This document shows, piece by piece, positions 8,443 through 19,080 of a stretch of 64,000 nt of DNA. The stretch covers positions 1,012,758-1,076,757 of the forward strand of contig NZ_JABBGK010000002.1 of assembly GCF_012927355.1 (NCBI RefSeq), in the 5' to 3' direction. Origin of the DNA: Rhizobium terricola. GTDB taxonomy: Bacteria; Pseudomonadota; Alphaproteobacteria; Rhizobiales; Rhizobiaceae. The notes under the pieces were generated by a model. The model ran no database searches. It saw nothing but the letters and a program-made list of their open reading frames with translations, and was not told where the DNA came from. The position numbers were made by a program, and so were the translations under genes. Numbering within the stretch: the stretch's first letter is position 1; each line of letters starts with the position of its first letter.

Positions 8443-9558
8443 TCAGGCGATCCGGCTTTGCGTCTTCGGATCGAAGAAGACCGCCTTGTCGAGATTGAAG
8501 GCAAGCTTGGCCGTCTGGCCGGCAGCGATGCGGGCATCGGCCCTGAGCCGGGCGACGACTTCCTTGCCGCCGAGCTTGGTGACGGCAAATGTGTCGGAGC
8601 CGGCGGGTTCCACCACCTCGATCAGGCACTCTCCCTCGACCAGGGTCCGCGCATTGCGGTCGGAACCATCCGGGTCCGTCAGCGCCTCCGGGCGGATGCC
8701 GAACACCACGTCGCGGCCGGCATGGGCGGCGAGCGCCGCCTTGTCCGTCGCAAGCGGCAAGGACAGTGGCGTGCTGCCCGGGCGGTCGAGCGTGATGGCG
8801 AGGCCGCCTGACCCGTTCTCGACCCTGGCCGTCAGCAGGTTCATCGCGGGCGAGCCCATGAAATCGGCGACGAACATGTTGGCAGGGTTGTTGTAGATTT
8901 CGGCCGGCGAGCCGAACTGCTGCAGCACGCCATCCTTCAGCACCGCGATCTTGGTGGCGAGCGTCATTGCCTCGATCTGGTCGTGGGTCACGTAGACAAT
9001 CGTGGTCTTCATGCGGTTGTGGAGCCGCTTGATCTCGGTGCGCATGTCGACGCGCAACTTCGCGTCGAGGTTGGAGAGCGGCTCGTCGAACAGGAAGACC
9101 TGCGGGTTGCGCACCAGCGCCCGGCCCATCGCGACGCGCTGGCGCTGGCCGCCGGACAGTTGGCTCGGCTTGCGATCGAGAAGGTGGCCGATCTGGAGCA
9201 TCTCGGCGACACCGGCGATCGCCCGGTCACGTTCATCCTTCGGCACGCCGCGGATTTCCATGCCGAAGGCGATGTTCCCGGCCACCGTCATGTTCGGATA
9301 GAGCGCGTAGGACTGGAACACCATGGCGATGTCGCGCTTGGACGGCGGCAGGCCGGCGACGTTGCGGCCATTGATGGAGATTTCGCCGGACGTGATCGGC
9401 TCCAGCCCGGCGATCGTGTTGAGCAGGGTGGACTTGCCGCAACCGGAAGGGCCGACCAGAACCAGAAAGCCGCCTTCCTCGATCTCGAGATTGATGTCCT
9501 TCAGGATTTCGAGGGCGCCGTAGGATTTGCGAAGGTGTGAGATCTTGAGAAACGACAT
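8443..9558 (-). CDS. Carbohydrate ABC transporter ATP-binding protein (UgpC/MsmK type)
   Basis: A 371-residue ATPase of the CUT1 sugar importer class. It has Walker A GPSGCGKST (about 37-45), the canonical signature LSGGQRQRVAMGRALVR, Walker B VFLFDEPLSNLD, switch histidine in YVTHDQIEAM, and a C-terminal OB/TOBE regulatory domain. It energises import by the two permeases immediately upstream, acting on the cytoplasmic face as a homodimer. The five-base gap to the permease and the GMC enzyme eight bases downstream place it in the catabolic operon. Confidence 0.93.
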   Translation of the reverse strand: MSFLKISHLRKSYGALEILKDINLEIEEGGFLVLVGPSGCGKSTLLNTIAGLEPITSGEISINGRNVAGLPPSKRDIAMVFQSYALYPNMTVAGNIAFGMEIRGVPKDERDRAIAGVAEMLQIGHLLDRKPSQLSGGQRQRVAMGRALVRNPQVFLFDEPLSNLDAKLRVDMRTEIKRLHNRMKTTIVYVTHDQIEAMTLATKIAVLKDGVLQQFGSPAEIYNNPANMFVADFMGSPAMNLLTARVENGSGGLAITLDRPGSTPLSLPLATDKAALAAHAGRDVVFGIRPEALTDPDGSDRNARTLVEGECLIEVVEPAGSDTFAVTKLGGKEVVARLRADARIAAGQTAKLAFNLDKAVFFDPKTQSRIA

Positions 9559-9563
9559 GGGCC

Positions 9564-10445
9564 TTATCCTTTCACTGCGCCGGACATCAGGCCACGCACG
9601 AAGTAACGGCCGGAGACGATGTAGACGATGAGGGTGGGCAGGGCGGCGAGGATCGCGCCCGCGAAGTGGACATTATATTCCTTGACGCCGGTCGAGGACG
9701 ACACGAGGTTGTTGAGCGCAACCGTCATCGGCGTCGACGATGCGCCGGAGAACGAAGCCCCGAACAGGAAGTCGTTCCAGATGTTGGTGAACTGCCAGAT
9801 GACGGAGACGACGATGATCGGCCCGGAGGACGGCAGGAGAATGCGGTAGAATATCTGGAAGAAGCTCGCGCCGTCGATCTGCGCCGCCCGCACCAGTTCG
9901 GTGGGGAAGTTCTCATAGTAATTGCGGAAATAGAGCGTCGTGAAGCCGAGGCCGTAGACCACGTGCACCAGGATCAGGCCCCAGATCGAGCCGGCCAGTC
10001 CCAGCAAGCCCAGAATGCGCGCCATCGGGATCAGCACGATCTGGAAGGGAATGAAGCAGGACAAGAGCAGCAGGCCGAAGAAGACGTTCGAACCGGGGAA
10101 GCGCCACTTCGTCAGCACATAGCCGTTGAGGGCACCGATGATCGTCGAGATCGCAACGGCGGGGATAACCATCAGGATCGAATTGATGAAGAACGGTTTC
10201 AGCCCGGTCGGCTGGACGCCGATCTGCGCGGTCGACCATGCCGAGAGCCAGGGCTCGACGGTCCATACCTTCGGCAGGTTCAGCATGCCGCCCTGGCGGA
10301 TCTCTTCCAGGGGCTTCAGGGAGTTCACCACCATCACGTAGAGCGGCAGCAGATAGTAGACGGCGAAGAGGATCAGCGCCGAGTAGATAAGCGCGCGGAC
10401 CAGGCGGCCGTGGGAGATGACATTGTCGGGGCTCGACGCACTCAT
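9564..10445 (-). CDS. Carbohydrate ABC transporter permease (MalG-like)
   Basis: A 293-residue inner-membrane permease with six predicted hydrophobic segments, the first at about 19-39 (ALIYSALILFAVYYLLPLYV). The cytoplasmic coupling loop is ELVRAAQIDGASFFQIFYRI, matching the EAA motif of binding-protein-dependent permeases, and the RGLMSGAVKG tail is typical of MalG-type subunits. It pairs with the MalF-like subunit whose stop overlaps its start by one base. The sequence type fits glucose, mannose or polyol importers of the CUT1 family; the transported sugar is unknown. Confidence 0.92.
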   Translation of the reverse strand: MSASSPDNVISHGRLVRALIYSALILFAVYYLLPLYVMVVNSLKPLEEIRQGGMLNLPKVWTVEPWLSAWSTAQIGVQPTGLKPFFINSILMVIPAVAISTIIGALNGYVLTKWRFPGSNVFFGLLLLSCFIPFQIVLIPMARILGLLGLAGSIWGLILVHVVYGLGFTTLYFRNYYENFPTELVRAAQIDGASFFQIFYRILLPSSGPIIVVSVIWQFTNIWNDFLFGASFSGASSTPMTVALNNLVSSSTGVKEYNVHFAGAILAALPTLIVYIVSGRYFVRGLMSGAVKG

Positions 10446-11356
10446 TAGCGTTTTCCTCCGCGGATCTCGGAATAGAGGTAGGGCACGATGATCGAGAAGA
10501 TCATGATCAGCATGATGATTGCGGACGATGCGCCGATGCCCATCTGGTTGCGGGTGAAGGTGTAGGAATACATGAAGGTGGCCGGGACTTCGGTCGCCTG
10601 TCCCGGCCCGCCGCCCGTCAGTGCCACGACGAGGTCGTAGGCCTTGATGGCGAGATGGGCGAGCACGACGAAGGCAGACAGGAAGACCGGGCGCATCAGC
10701 GGGATGATGATGCGGCGATAGACGGTGGCGGTGGATGCGCCGTCGATCTGCGCGGCCTTGATGATCTCGTTGTCAACGCCGCGCAGGCCGGCGAGGAACA
10801 TCGCCATGACGAAGCCGGAGGACTGCCAGACGGCTGCGATCACGACACAATAGATGGCGTAGTTGCGGTCCTTGATCCAGTCGAAGGCGAAGCTTTCCCA
10901 GCCCCAGAGGTGCATGGTATTCTCGAGCCCGATGCCCGGATCGAGGAACCATTTCCAGGCCGTTCCGGTGACGATGAACGACAGTGCCATCGGATAGAGA
11001 TAGATCGGTCGGAGCAGCCCCTCGGCGCGGATCTTCTGGTCGAGCAGGATGGCAAGCGCCAATCCGAGAACCGAGCAGATGACGATGTAGAGCGAAGCGA
11101 AAATGCCGAGATTGGTCAGCGCCCGCCACCAGTGCGGCAGGTTCCAGAGCTTGGCATAGTTGGCGAACCCGACGAAGTTGTAGGAGGGCAGCATCTTGCT
11201 GTCGGTCATCGACAGGAACCCCGTATAGGCGATGAAGCCGTAAACGAAGACGAGCACGATGAGGAAACTGGGTGCCAGCACGAGCTTTGGCAAAAGCTCC
11301 TGCAGCCGGCTGCGACTGTCCATGGTCGGTACCACCGTTTTCTTGTGTATTTTCAA
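10445..11356 (-). CDS. Carbohydrate ABC transporter permease (MalF-like)
   Basis: A 303-residue permease with six hydrophobic stretches, beginning at LVLAPSFLIVLVFVYGFIAY, and an EAA loop EIIKAAQIDGASTATVYRRI. It resembles the GtsB-type subunit of glucose/mannose importers. The start at 11356 is uncertain: an ATG twelve codons in (11323) would also give a complete permease. The gap to the binding-protein gene holds a RIME-like repeat, a common arrangement where binding protein is made in excess over permease. Confidence 0.9.
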   Translation of the reverse strand: MKIHKKTVVPTMDSRSRLQELLPKLVLAPSFLIVLVFVYGFIAYTGFLSMTDSKMLPSYNFVGFANYAKLWNLPHWWRALTNLGIFASLYIVICSVLGLALAILLDQKIRAEGLLRPIYLYPMALSFIVTGTAWKWFLDPGIGLENTMHLWGWESFAFDWIKDRNYAIYCVVIAAVWQSSGFVMAMFLAGLRGVDNEIIKAAQIDGASTATVYRRIIIPLMRPVFLSAFVVLAHLAIKAYDLVVALTGGGPGQATEVPATFMYSYTFTRNQMGIGASSAIIMLIMIFSIIVPYLYSEIRGGKR

Positions 11357-11375
11357 TTTTCTGGCGAGGGGTGAC

Positions 11376-11525
11376 GCCCCTCATCCGCCTGCCGGCACCT
11401 TCTCCCCGCGAGCGGGGAGAAGGCAGATGCGGCACCGCGTTGGCCGTCCCCTCTCCCCGTGTGCGGGGGTCCGAAGGACGGGTCGAGACACGCGGCTCGA
11501 CCCCGGTCGGGTCAGGGTGAGGGGC
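11376..11525. repeat. RIME-like palindromic element between binding protein and permease genes
   Basis: It contains CCTTCTCCCCGCGAGCGGGGAGAAGG, a near-perfect hairpin, flanked by GCCCCTCATCCGCC at one end and GGTGAGGGGC at the other. The same building blocks recur at 32979, 37309 and 47335. In the transcript it would form a stable structure between the two cistrons. Confidence 0.75.
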
Positions 11526-11545
11526 AGACACCCCCGCCCGTGGCT

Positions 11546-12787
11546 TTACTTTGCGCCCTCGACAGCCGCCGCCAGTTCCTTGACGGCTTCGTCGGAGTTG
11601 AGTTCGCCGTTGAACGCGCGGGTGACCACGTCGTAGATGGCGTTCTTCACGGCTGCCGGATTGGCATGGCCATGGGCCATGGAACCGAAGAGCGTGCCGC
11701 TGGTATTGGCCTCCGCCAGGTCCTTGATCGCCTTCTTGCCGCAATCGTCGAAGGCTTCGTCGGAAACATCCGTACGCGCCGGTGCCGAGCCCTTGACGAC
11801 GTTGAAGGCCGACTGGAAGGCCGGGCTCTCGATGGCGGAAGCCATCTGCAGCTGGGCCGGGACCTTGTCGTCCGAAACCTTGAACATGGCGAACTGGTCG
11901 GAGTTGAAGGTTACCGAGCCCTGCGTTCCGGGGAAGCGCATGCACACGAAGTCGGAGCCCGGCTTCTTGCCGGCCTTGATGAACTCGCCCTTGGCCCAGT
12001 CGCCCATGAACTGCACGCCGGCCTTGCCCTCGATGACCATGGCGGACGCGAGGTTCCAGTCGCGGCCGGAGAAGTTGTCGTCGACATAGGTGCGGAGCTT
12101 CGCCATGCGGTCGAAGGCTTCCTTCATCTTGTCGCCGGAAAGCGCCGCCGGATCGAGATCGATGAAGGCCTGCTTGTAGAAGTCGTTACCGAGCGACAGC
12201 ACGACGGCGTCAAAGATCGTCGCGTCCTGCCACGGCTGGCCGCCATGGGCGACCGGGGTGATGCCCTGGGCCTTGAAGTTGTCGAGCAGAGCGACCAGCT
12301 CGTCCCAGTTCGTCGGCTCCTTGCCGCCGGCCTTTTCGAGGGCCGCCTTGTTGATCCACAGCCAGTTGGTCGAGTGAACGTTGACCGGCGCGGCGATCCA
12401 ATGACCGTCATACTTCGAGAACTGCTGCAGGGCGGTCGGGATCACCTTGTCCCAGCCTTCCTTGGCGGCGATGTCGTCGAGATTGCCGAGCGCGCCTTCC
12501 TTGGCCCAGTCGAGAATGTCGAAGCCGAGCATCTGAACCGCGGTCGGCGCGTTGCCGGCGGTGACGCGGGCGCGCAGAACGGTCATGGCTTCGGTGCCGC
12601 CGCCGCCTGCGACCGGCATGTCGGTCCAGGAAATTCCCTTGCCTTCGAGGTCCTTCTTCAGGACGTCGAGCGCGGCAGCTTCGCCGCCGGACGTCCACCA
12701 GTGCAGCACTTCAACGTTCTCGGCGGCCTGGGCGAGGCCGGCCATCATCGTCAGCGTTACAGCAGTCGTAGTCAAAAACTTGCGCAT
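11546..12787 (-). CDS. ABC transporter sugar-binding protein (GtsA-like)
   Basis: A 413-residue periplasmic binding protein. The signal peptide [22 protein letters not shown] is followed by the mature start ENVEVLHWW, typical of the family 1 extracellular solute-binding proteins that serve CUT1 importers. ATG 12787 is chosen because it begins the signal peptide; the longer frame lacks one. It delivers substrate to the permease pair encoded downstream. Two inverted repeats and a possible promoter lie in the 199-bp gap upstream, so this gene may have its own start of transcription within the regulon. Similarity is strongest to glucose/mannose binding proteins, but the surrounding enzymes argue against simple glucose uptake. 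Confidence 0.92.
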   Translation of the reverse strand: MRKFLTTTAVTLTMMAGLAQAAENVEVLHWWTSGGEAAALDVLKKDLEGKGISWTDMPVAGGGGTEAMTVLRARVTAGNAPTAVQMLGFDILDWAKEGALGNLDDIAAKEGWDKVIPTALQQFSKYDGHWIAAPVNVHSTNWLWINKAALEKAGGKEPTNWDELVALLDNFKAQGITPVAHGGQPWQDATIFDAVVLSLGNDFYKQAFIDLDPAALSGDKMKEAFDRMAKLRTYVDDNFSGRDWNLASAMVIEGKAGVQFMGDWAKGEFIKAGKKPGSDFVCMRFPGTQGSVTFNSDQFAMFKVSDDKVPAQLQMASAIESPAFQSAFNVVKGSAPARTDVSDEAFDDCGKKAIKDLAEANTSGTLFGSMAHGHANPAAVKNAIYDVVTRAFNGELNSDEAVKELAAAVEGAK

Positions 12788-12898
12788 CGTATTCCTCCCG
12801 TTTGCAAGTCGTGCCGGCGGAACTCCTCCCCGCCGTTTGGGTGGGTCCGCTGCTCCTCGCATCGGCCCCGGTATTTCACGCGGTCTCCCACCGCGAGG

Positions 12899-12963
12899 GT
12901 ATTAAAGAATTCATAATTTGACCAAGGTCAAGAACGTCGACACATATTTTTAAATCGATTGAA
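12899..12963 (-). promoter_or_regulatory. Candidate promoter and operators of the sugar-binding-protein gene
   Basis: On the minus strand TTGACC is followed at 17-19 bases by TCTTTAAT, a plausible -35/-10 pair. TTGAC-CAAG-GTCAA (12918-12931) is a perfect-armed FNR/FixK-like box that overlaps the -35. TTAAATCGATTGAA (12950-12963), an imperfect palindrome centred on CG, resembles a LacI-family operator but differs from the two clear ones at 19059 and 19255. Which, if any, is used cannot be told. Confidence 0.4.
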
Positions 12964-12986
12964 GCATATGTATTCCGGGCTTCTTT

Positions 12987-14501
12987 TCATCGCGGCATCC
13001 ACCATCCGGTGCGGGCGCCGATATGCATGTTGAGCGTCTTGGTCTCGGTGTAGTCCTCGACGGCATGGCGGCCGAGTTCCCGACCAAGGCCCGACTGGCG
13101 ATAGCCCCCGAAGGGCAGTTCGGCCGCGCCATCCATGAAGGTGTTCATCCAGACCGTACCCGCCCGCACCTTGCGACCGACGGTCAGGCAGGTGTCGAAA
13201 TCACGGCTCCAGACACCAGCGGACAGGCCGTAGTCGATGGCATTGGCGATGCGGATCGCCTCTTCCGTTGTTTCGAAGGTCAGCACCGACAGGACGGGAC
13301 CGAAGACTTCCTCGCGGGCGACCGCCATGTCCGGGGTGACCTTGTCGAGGATGGTGGGGGCCATGAACTGGCCCATGCCGAAATCGATCGCCGAACCGCC
13401 ATAGGCGATATTGGCGCCACCGGCCGCTGCGCCCGATACATAGCCGGAGATCTTTTCGAGATGCTGCGGCGTGATGATCGCGCCGACCTGTGTCGTGGGA
13501 TCAAGCGGATCACCGACCTTCACCGCACTCGACAGCTGGGCGACACGGGCGACCACATCGTCGGCTATACTCTTGTGCAGGATCAGCCGCGAGCCGGCAT
13601 TGCAGCATTCGCCGGCATTGAACCAGGCACCGAAGACCGCCGCATCGACGAATTCGTCGATGTTGGCATCGGGGAAAACGATCTGTGGATTCTTGCCGCC
13701 GAGTTCCAGTGACACCTTCTTGAGGGTCTGGGCGGCGTTCGCCATCGTCAACTTGCCAACGCCCGTGGAGCCAGTGAACGAGATCATGTCGACCGCCGGA
13801 TGCGTCGTCATCGGCGCTCCGACCTCCGGGCCAGTGCCGACCAGGATATTGACGACGCCGGCGGGCACGCCCGCCTCGATCAGGATCTCGCCGAGAACCA
13901 GCGTCGAACCGGAGGTCAGTTCCGACGGCTTGACGACGCAGGTGCAGCCGGCGGCAAGCGCGAACGGCAGCTTCTGGCTGACGATCAGGAAGGGGAAGTT
14001 CCAGGGCGTGATGATCGAGACGACACCGATCGCTTCCCGCAGCACGACGCCAAGGGTGCCGTCGCCAAGCGTATTGTAGCTCTCGCCATGCAGGTCGCGG
14101 GCCAGCGCCGCAGCATAGCGCCAGATGTCGGCTGCACCGCCGATTTCACCCTTGACCTGGGTGATCGGCTTGCCGGCCTCGACTGCGTCGAGATAGGAGA
14201 TTTCGTCGAGGCGTTCTTCGATCAGCGTGGCCGCCTTCAGCAGAATCCCGGACCGCTCGGAGGCCGTCATGCGCGGCCATGCTCCCTCGTCGAAAGCCTT
14301 GCGGGCAGCGCGAATGGCACGCTCGGCATCTGCCGCGCCGGCCTGCTGGTAGCGGCTGACGACCACACCGTGTCCGGGCGCCACGCGCTCCAGCGTGCGA
14401 CCTTCGGCACCGCCGACCCATTCACCGTCGATCAGCATGGAGAATTCGCGAACCGTCGTATCTTCGATCTTCCGCGGCGTTACGAGTACCGGCATTACCA
14501 T
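12987..14501 (-). CDS. Aldehyde dehydrogenase family protein
   Basis: A 504-residue NAD(P)-dependent aldehyde dehydrogenase. It has the cofactor loop FTGSTGVGK, the general base glutamate in SLELGGKNP, and the catalytic cysteine in FNAGECCNAGSR. The overall form resembles betaine- or gamma-aminobutyraldehyde-type dehydrogenases, but the family is broad. In this operon it would oxidise an aldehyde to the acid that the CoA-transferase could then activate. Its start overlaps the enoyl-CoA hydratase stop by seven bases, so the two are co-translated. Confidence 0.9.
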   Translation of the reverse strand: MVMPVLVTPRKIEDTTVREFSMLIDGEWVGGAEGRTLERVAPGHGVVVSRYQQAGAADAERAIRAARKAFDEGAWPRMTASERSGILLKAATLIEERLDEISYLDAVEAGKPITQVKGEIGGAADIWRYAAALARDLHGESYNTLGDGTLGVVLREAIGVVSIITPWNFPFLIVSQKLPFALAAGCTCVVKPSELTSGSTLVLGEILIEAGVPAGVVNILVGTGPEVGAPMTTHPAVDMISFTGSTGVGKLTMANAAQTLKKVSLELGGKNPQIVFPDANIDEFVDAAVFGAWFNAGECCNAGSRLILHKSIADDVVARVAQLSSAVKVGDPLDPTTQVGAIITPQHLEKISGYVSGAAAGGANIAYGGSAIDFGMGQFMAPTILDKVTPDMAVAREEVFGPVLSVLTFETTEEAIRIANAIDYGLSAGVWSRDFDTCLTVGRKVRAGTVWMNTFMDGAAELPFGGYRQSGLGRELGRHAVEDYTETKTLNMHIGARTGWWMPR

Positions 14502-15274
14502 TCTCCCTTGAATTCGGCGGTGCGCTTTTCCCTGAAGGCGGACACGCCCTCCCTCAGGTCGCCGGTCTTGGCGACCAGGATCGAACCCAGTGCCTCGACG
14601 GCTGCGCCATTGTCCTCGCCGCTGGCGATGGACAGCATGAGTTTCGAGATTTCGACGGCCGCTGGACCGCGCTGGGCGATCCGCGCGGCATAGTCCCGCG
14701 CGGCCTTGAGCACTTCACCGGTCTCCACGACGAGATCGACCAGGCCGTTGGCGCGCGCCTCTTCGGCTACGAACATTTCGCCACCCAGCACCATACGCCG
14801 GACGATCTGCGCGCCGAACCGGCGAACCAACCGCTGCGTGCCAGACCAGCCCGGCACCATGCCGAGCGAGGTTTCCGGCAGACCGATCTTCGCCTGACGC
14901 TCGGCAATGCGGATGTCGGCCGCCCCGGCAAGCTCCAGCCCGCCGCCCAGGGCATGGCCATTCATCGCGGCGATCACCGGCATCCGGAGCGTCGCCAGCC
15001 GATCGAAGATGCGGTGGCCGTAGCGGACCCACTGGTGGCCGAACTCGGCAGCCTGCATGCCGCCCCAGGCGGCGATGTCGCCACCGGCGGAGAAGGCCTT
15101 GCCCTCTCCGGTCAGGATGACAACGCGAACGGCGCTGTCGGCTTCGACCCGGTCGAGAACGATCGAAAGCTCGGCCAGCATGTCGAGATCGAGCGCGTTC
15201 AGCTTGTCGGCGCGCGAAAGCGTGATAGTGGCAATCGAAGCCTCGACGGCAAGACGGATGCGGGTCTCAGCCAT
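14495..15274 (-). CDS. Enoyl-CoA hydratase/isomerase family protein
   Basis: A 259-residue crotonase-fold protein. The oxyanion-hole region is AFSAGGDIAAWG; both glutamates of true hydratases are present, in HALGGGLELAGAAD and in LPETSLGMVPGWSGTQRL. It would add water to an enoyl-CoA, or cleave a C-C bond as some crotonases do. It overlaps the CoA-transferase gene upstream by eight bases and the aldehyde dehydrogenase downstream by seven. An acyl-CoA step inside an operon with a sugar importer and sugar-type oxidoreductases is unusual. Confidence 0.9.
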   Translation of the reverse strand: MAETRIRLAVEASIATITLSRADKLNALDLDMLAELSIVLDRVEADSAVRVVILTGEGKAFSAGGDIAAWGGMQAAEFGHQWVRYGHRIFDRLATLRMPVIAAMNGHALGGGLELAGAADIRIAERQAKIGLPETSLGMVPGWSGTQRLVRRFGAQIVRRMVLGGEMFVAEEARANGLVDLVVETGEVLKAARDYAARIAQRGPAAVEISKLMLSIASGEDNGAAVEALGSILVAKTGDLREGVSAFREKRTAEFKGEW

Positions 15275-16877
15275 GGGACACCTCCAGCACCCGCCTTGGC
15301 TTTTGCGGAAGCGTCAGGCCGATCGGCACATCGCGGAACAGCTCGTGATCCATGCCCTTGAGATCCGGTGAGATGATCAGCGGAAATTCCGACTGGGCGA
15401 GGATCTGGCTTTCAAGATCGATGCCCGGCGCGATTTCGGTGAGCATGATGCCGTCCGGCGTCAGCTTCATGACGCATCGTTCGGTCACATAGGTGATGTC
15501 CTGACCCTGCTCCACGGCGCGGCGGCCAGAGAAGGTGACGTGCTCGACCTCGTTGACCAGCTTCTTCAGCTTGCCTTCCTTTTCGACGACCAGACGGCCA
15601 TCCTCGATGGAAAGCTTTGCCCCCGCGTTGAACATGCCGGAGAAGACGATCTTTTTGGCACGGGCCGTGATGTCGACGAAGCCGCCGGCACCGGCCGTCA
15701 CATGCGGGCGGAAGGCGAGCTTGGAGACGTTGACCGAGCCGTCGCGGCCGATCTCGAGGAAGGAGAGCAGCGAGGCGTCGAAGCCGCCGCCCTGGAAATA
15801 GGTGAACTGATACGGCGACGGCATGTAGCCGTCCGCGTTCGACGCGCAGCCGAAGGCAAAATCGAGAAGCGGCACGCCGCCGACGGCGCCCTGTTCGATC
15901 ACCCAGGTGACTGCGCCATGCAGGCCCTCTTCGAGCAGGATGCGCGGTACGTTGGCGGAAATGCCGAAGCCGAGATTGACGCAGCTGCCGGCCTCCAGTT
16001 CCTGCGCCACGCGGCGGGCGATCACCTTCTGGATGCCGAATTCCGGCAGGTGGAAACTGTCGAGCGGCCGGAAGATCTCGCCCGAGATCGCCGGGTCGTA
16101 GAGCGTCTGGGTCGTCTGCTTCTGGTCGGGGTCGACGATGAGATAGTCGACGAGCATGCCGGGCACGCGGACGTCGTGCGGCTTCAGCGAGCCGTCCTTG
16201 GTCATGCGCTTCACCTGGGCAATGACGATGCCGCCGTTGTTGCGGGCGGCCAGCGCCTGGTCGAGCCCGCCGAGATAGGCGCCCTCATGCTCATAGGTGA
16301 GATTGCCGCGCTCGTCGGCAGTGGTGGCGCGGATGATGGCGACCTGCGGCACGATGGCCCGGAAATAGAGCCATTCCTCTCCCTCGAACGCGATCTTCCT
16401 GACGACCGGCTCGGCCGCAGCGGAGGCGTTCATCGCGCAGCCCTGCCGGTCCGGATCGACGAAGGTTTCCAGACCGACCTTGGTGATGACGCCCGGCCGT
16501 TTGGCAGCCGCCTCGCGGTGCATGTCGAAGAGGATGCCGGAGGGAATGTTGTAGGCGGGGATCTCGTTGCCCGTGACCATCTGCCAGATGAGCGGTGGTT
16601 CGGAGGTCGAGGGTCCCGACGGATAGGAGCCGCCGATGATGCGCGCGAGCAGTCCTTTACGGGCGATATGGTCGATGCCCTTGATACCGCTCATGTCGCC
16701 GGCTGCGATCGGATGCAGCGTGGTCAAACCCCGCGGGTGGCCGGTCGCCTCGAAGCGTTCACCGATCGCCTTCAGCATCAGGTCGGGGCAGCCCAGACCG
16801 CTCGACGACGAGACGGAAACAATGGCTCCGTCGGGAATGAGAGCGGCGGCTTCGGCCGGGGTGATCAGCTTGCTCAT
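15267..16877 (-). CDS. Acyl-CoA:acetate/3-ketoacid CoA-transferase (propionate CoA-transferase type)
   Basis: A 536-residue fused alpha-beta family I CoA-transferase. The alpha half covers about residues 1-250 (DGAIVSVSSSSGLGCPD) and the beta half about 270-536. The beta half holds VNLGFGISANVPR and the catalytic glutamate in WVIEQGAVGG (Glu328), which carries the covalent CoA thioester. It moves CoA between short acids, activating the pathway acid at the expense of an acyl-CoA. ATG 16877 restores the family N-terminus; the longer frame overlaps the Gfo/Idh gene. The stop overlaps the hydratase start. Confidence 0.9.
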   Translation of the reverse strand: MSKLITPAEAAALIPDGAIVSVSSSSGLGCPDLMLKAIGERFEATGHPRGLTTLHPIAAGDMSGIKGIDHIARKGLLARIIGGSYPSGPSTSEPPLIWQMVTGNEIPAYNIPSGILFDMHREAAAKRPGVITKVGLETFVDPDRQGCAMNASAAAEPVVRKIAFEGEEWLYFRAIVPQVAIIRATTADERGNLTYEHEGAYLGGLDQALAARNNGGIVIAQVKRMTKDGSLKPHDVRVPGMLVDYLIVDPDQKQTTQTLYDPAISGEIFRPLDSFHLPEFGIQKVIARRVAQELEAGSCVNLGFGISANVPRILLEEGLHGAVTWVIEQGAVGGVPLLDFAFGCASNADGYMPSPYQFTYFQGGGFDASLLSFLEIGRDGSVNVSKLAFRPHVTAGAGGFVDITARAKKIVFSGMFNAGAKLSIEDGRLVVEKEGKLKKLVNEVEHVTFSGRRAVEQGQDITYVTERCVMKLTPDGIMLTEIAPGIDLESQILAQSEFPLIISPDLKGMDHELFRDVPIGLTLPQKPRRVLEVSHG

Positions 16878-16884
16878 GTCTTCT

Positions 16885-17937
<1,053 letters not shown>

Positions 17938-19017
17938 TCACAGCGCGGCGGCAGCCGCACCCTCCATTGCCAGGCCACCAAGATGGGCCTCTCCCAGGGC
18001 ACCACTTGCACCGCAGCTCTTGCGAACGACCAGATGCGCCGGGCTGACCACCGCCTCCGGCTCGACCTTTCCGGCATTGATCTGCTTGAGGAGCAGTTGC
18101 GCCGCGCGGCGGCCCATGCCCTGTGGATCGATGGCGACCGTGGTCAACGCCGGAACCGCGGTCTTCGCCTCGATCACGTCGTCGAAGCCCACCACGGCGA
18201 AATCGGCGCCTGGCTCCATCCGGGCCTTGCGCAAGCCATCGCAGACGCCGAAGGCAACGGCATCGTTGAAGCACAGGGCCGCCGTCGGACGGTCCGCGAG
18301 CGCCATGCAGCGCTCGATCGCGACCATGCCGCCGATGCGGGATGGGGCCGATGCCATCACGAGATCATCACCGCAGGAGAGCTTCGCGGCACCGAGCGCC
18401 TCCCGATAGCCCGCCAGCCTCTCGGCATAGACAGTCGTATCGGGGAAACCGCCGAGGAAGGCGATGCGATGATGCCCGAGCGCGATCAGATGCTCGACCG
18501 CAGCCTTGGCGCCGGCGGCATTGTCCGAGAGCAGCGAGGAGACCCGCGCACCTGAGACATTGCGCACCACGGCAACCACCGGAATACCGGCGACAGCAAG
18601 CAGCTTCAGATCGGTGGCGGGCGTTCCACGGGCAGGCGAAATGATGAGGCCCGAAATGCCGTGCTCCCGCATCGAGGCAACGACCTCCCGCTGCCGATCG
18701 GGGTTTTCGGCCGAATTGGCGAGAAACTGCACATAGCCGGCAGCCTGGACAGTCATGTCGATGCCGACGGCAAGCTCGGCGAAGAAGCTGTTGGTCAGGT
18801 CGTTGACGACGACGCCGATGATCTTCGACTTGGCATTCGACTGGCGCAGATTGGCAGCGCCGCGATTGTAGACATAGCCAAGCTCGCGGATGGCCGCGTT
18901 GACCTTGGCCCGCGTGCCTTCATTGACCAACGGGCTGCCCTGAAGAACAAGAGACACGGTCGATTTCGACACGCCGGCAGCGCGTGCGATATCGACAACC
19001 GTCACCCTTTCTCCCAT
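17938..19017 (-). CDS. LacI-family transcriptional repressor
   Basis: A 359-residue regulator with an N-terminal LacI helix-turn-helix (VVDIARAAGVSKSTVSLVLQ) and a hinge ending near YNRGAANLRQ, then a periplasmic-binding-like sensor domain from KIIGVVVNDL. ATG 19017 gives the canonical N-terminus; the longer frame runs through its own promoter. A palindrome TTGGAACGATCCAA fills the spacer of its own promoter, and a near copy fills the spacer of the divergent DUF993 promoter, so it very probably represses itself, the downstream catabolic genes, and DUF993. The inducer should be a substrate or intermediate of that pathway. Confidence 0.93.
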   Translation of the reverse strand: MGERVTVVDIARAAGVSKSTVSLVLQGSPLVNEGTRAKVNAAIRELGYVYNRGAANLRQSNAKSKIIGVVVNDLTNSFFAELAVGIDMTVQAAGYVQFLANSAENPDRQREVVASMREHGISGLIISPARGTPATDLKLLAVAGIPVVAVVRNVSGARVSSLLSDNAAGAKAAVEHLIALGHHRIAFLGGFPDTTVYAERLAGYREALGAAKLSCGDDLVMASAPSRIGGMVAIERCMALADRPTAALCFNDAVAFGVCDGLRKARMEPGADFAVVGFDDVIEAKTAVPALTTVAIDPQGMGRRAAQLLLKQINAGKVEPEAVVSPAHLVVRKSCGASGALGEAHLGGLAMEGAAAAAL

Positions 19018-19051
19018 TGGCGCATCCTCCCGACTTCTGATCTTTCCGGAC

Positions 19052-19080
19052 TCATAATTGGAACGATCCAAATCTGTCAA
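19052..19080 (-). promoter_or_regulatory. Promoter of the LacI-regulator operon with operator in the spacer
   Basis: On the minus strand: -35 TTGACA (19075-19080), a 17-bp spacer (19058-19074) and -10 TTATGA (19052-19057). The spacer holds TTGGAACGATCCAA (19058-19071), a 14-bp near-perfect palindrome centred on CG, as in LacI-family operators. Repressor binding would directly block polymerase. The inferred start point is near 19045, about 28 bases before the ATG. Confidence 0.75.

Noticed and set aside
5499..8896. Long plus-strand frames (473 and 558 codons) opposite the GMC, SDR and ATPase genes.
   Set aside because: Low-complexity, Arg/Gly-rich shadows without family features.
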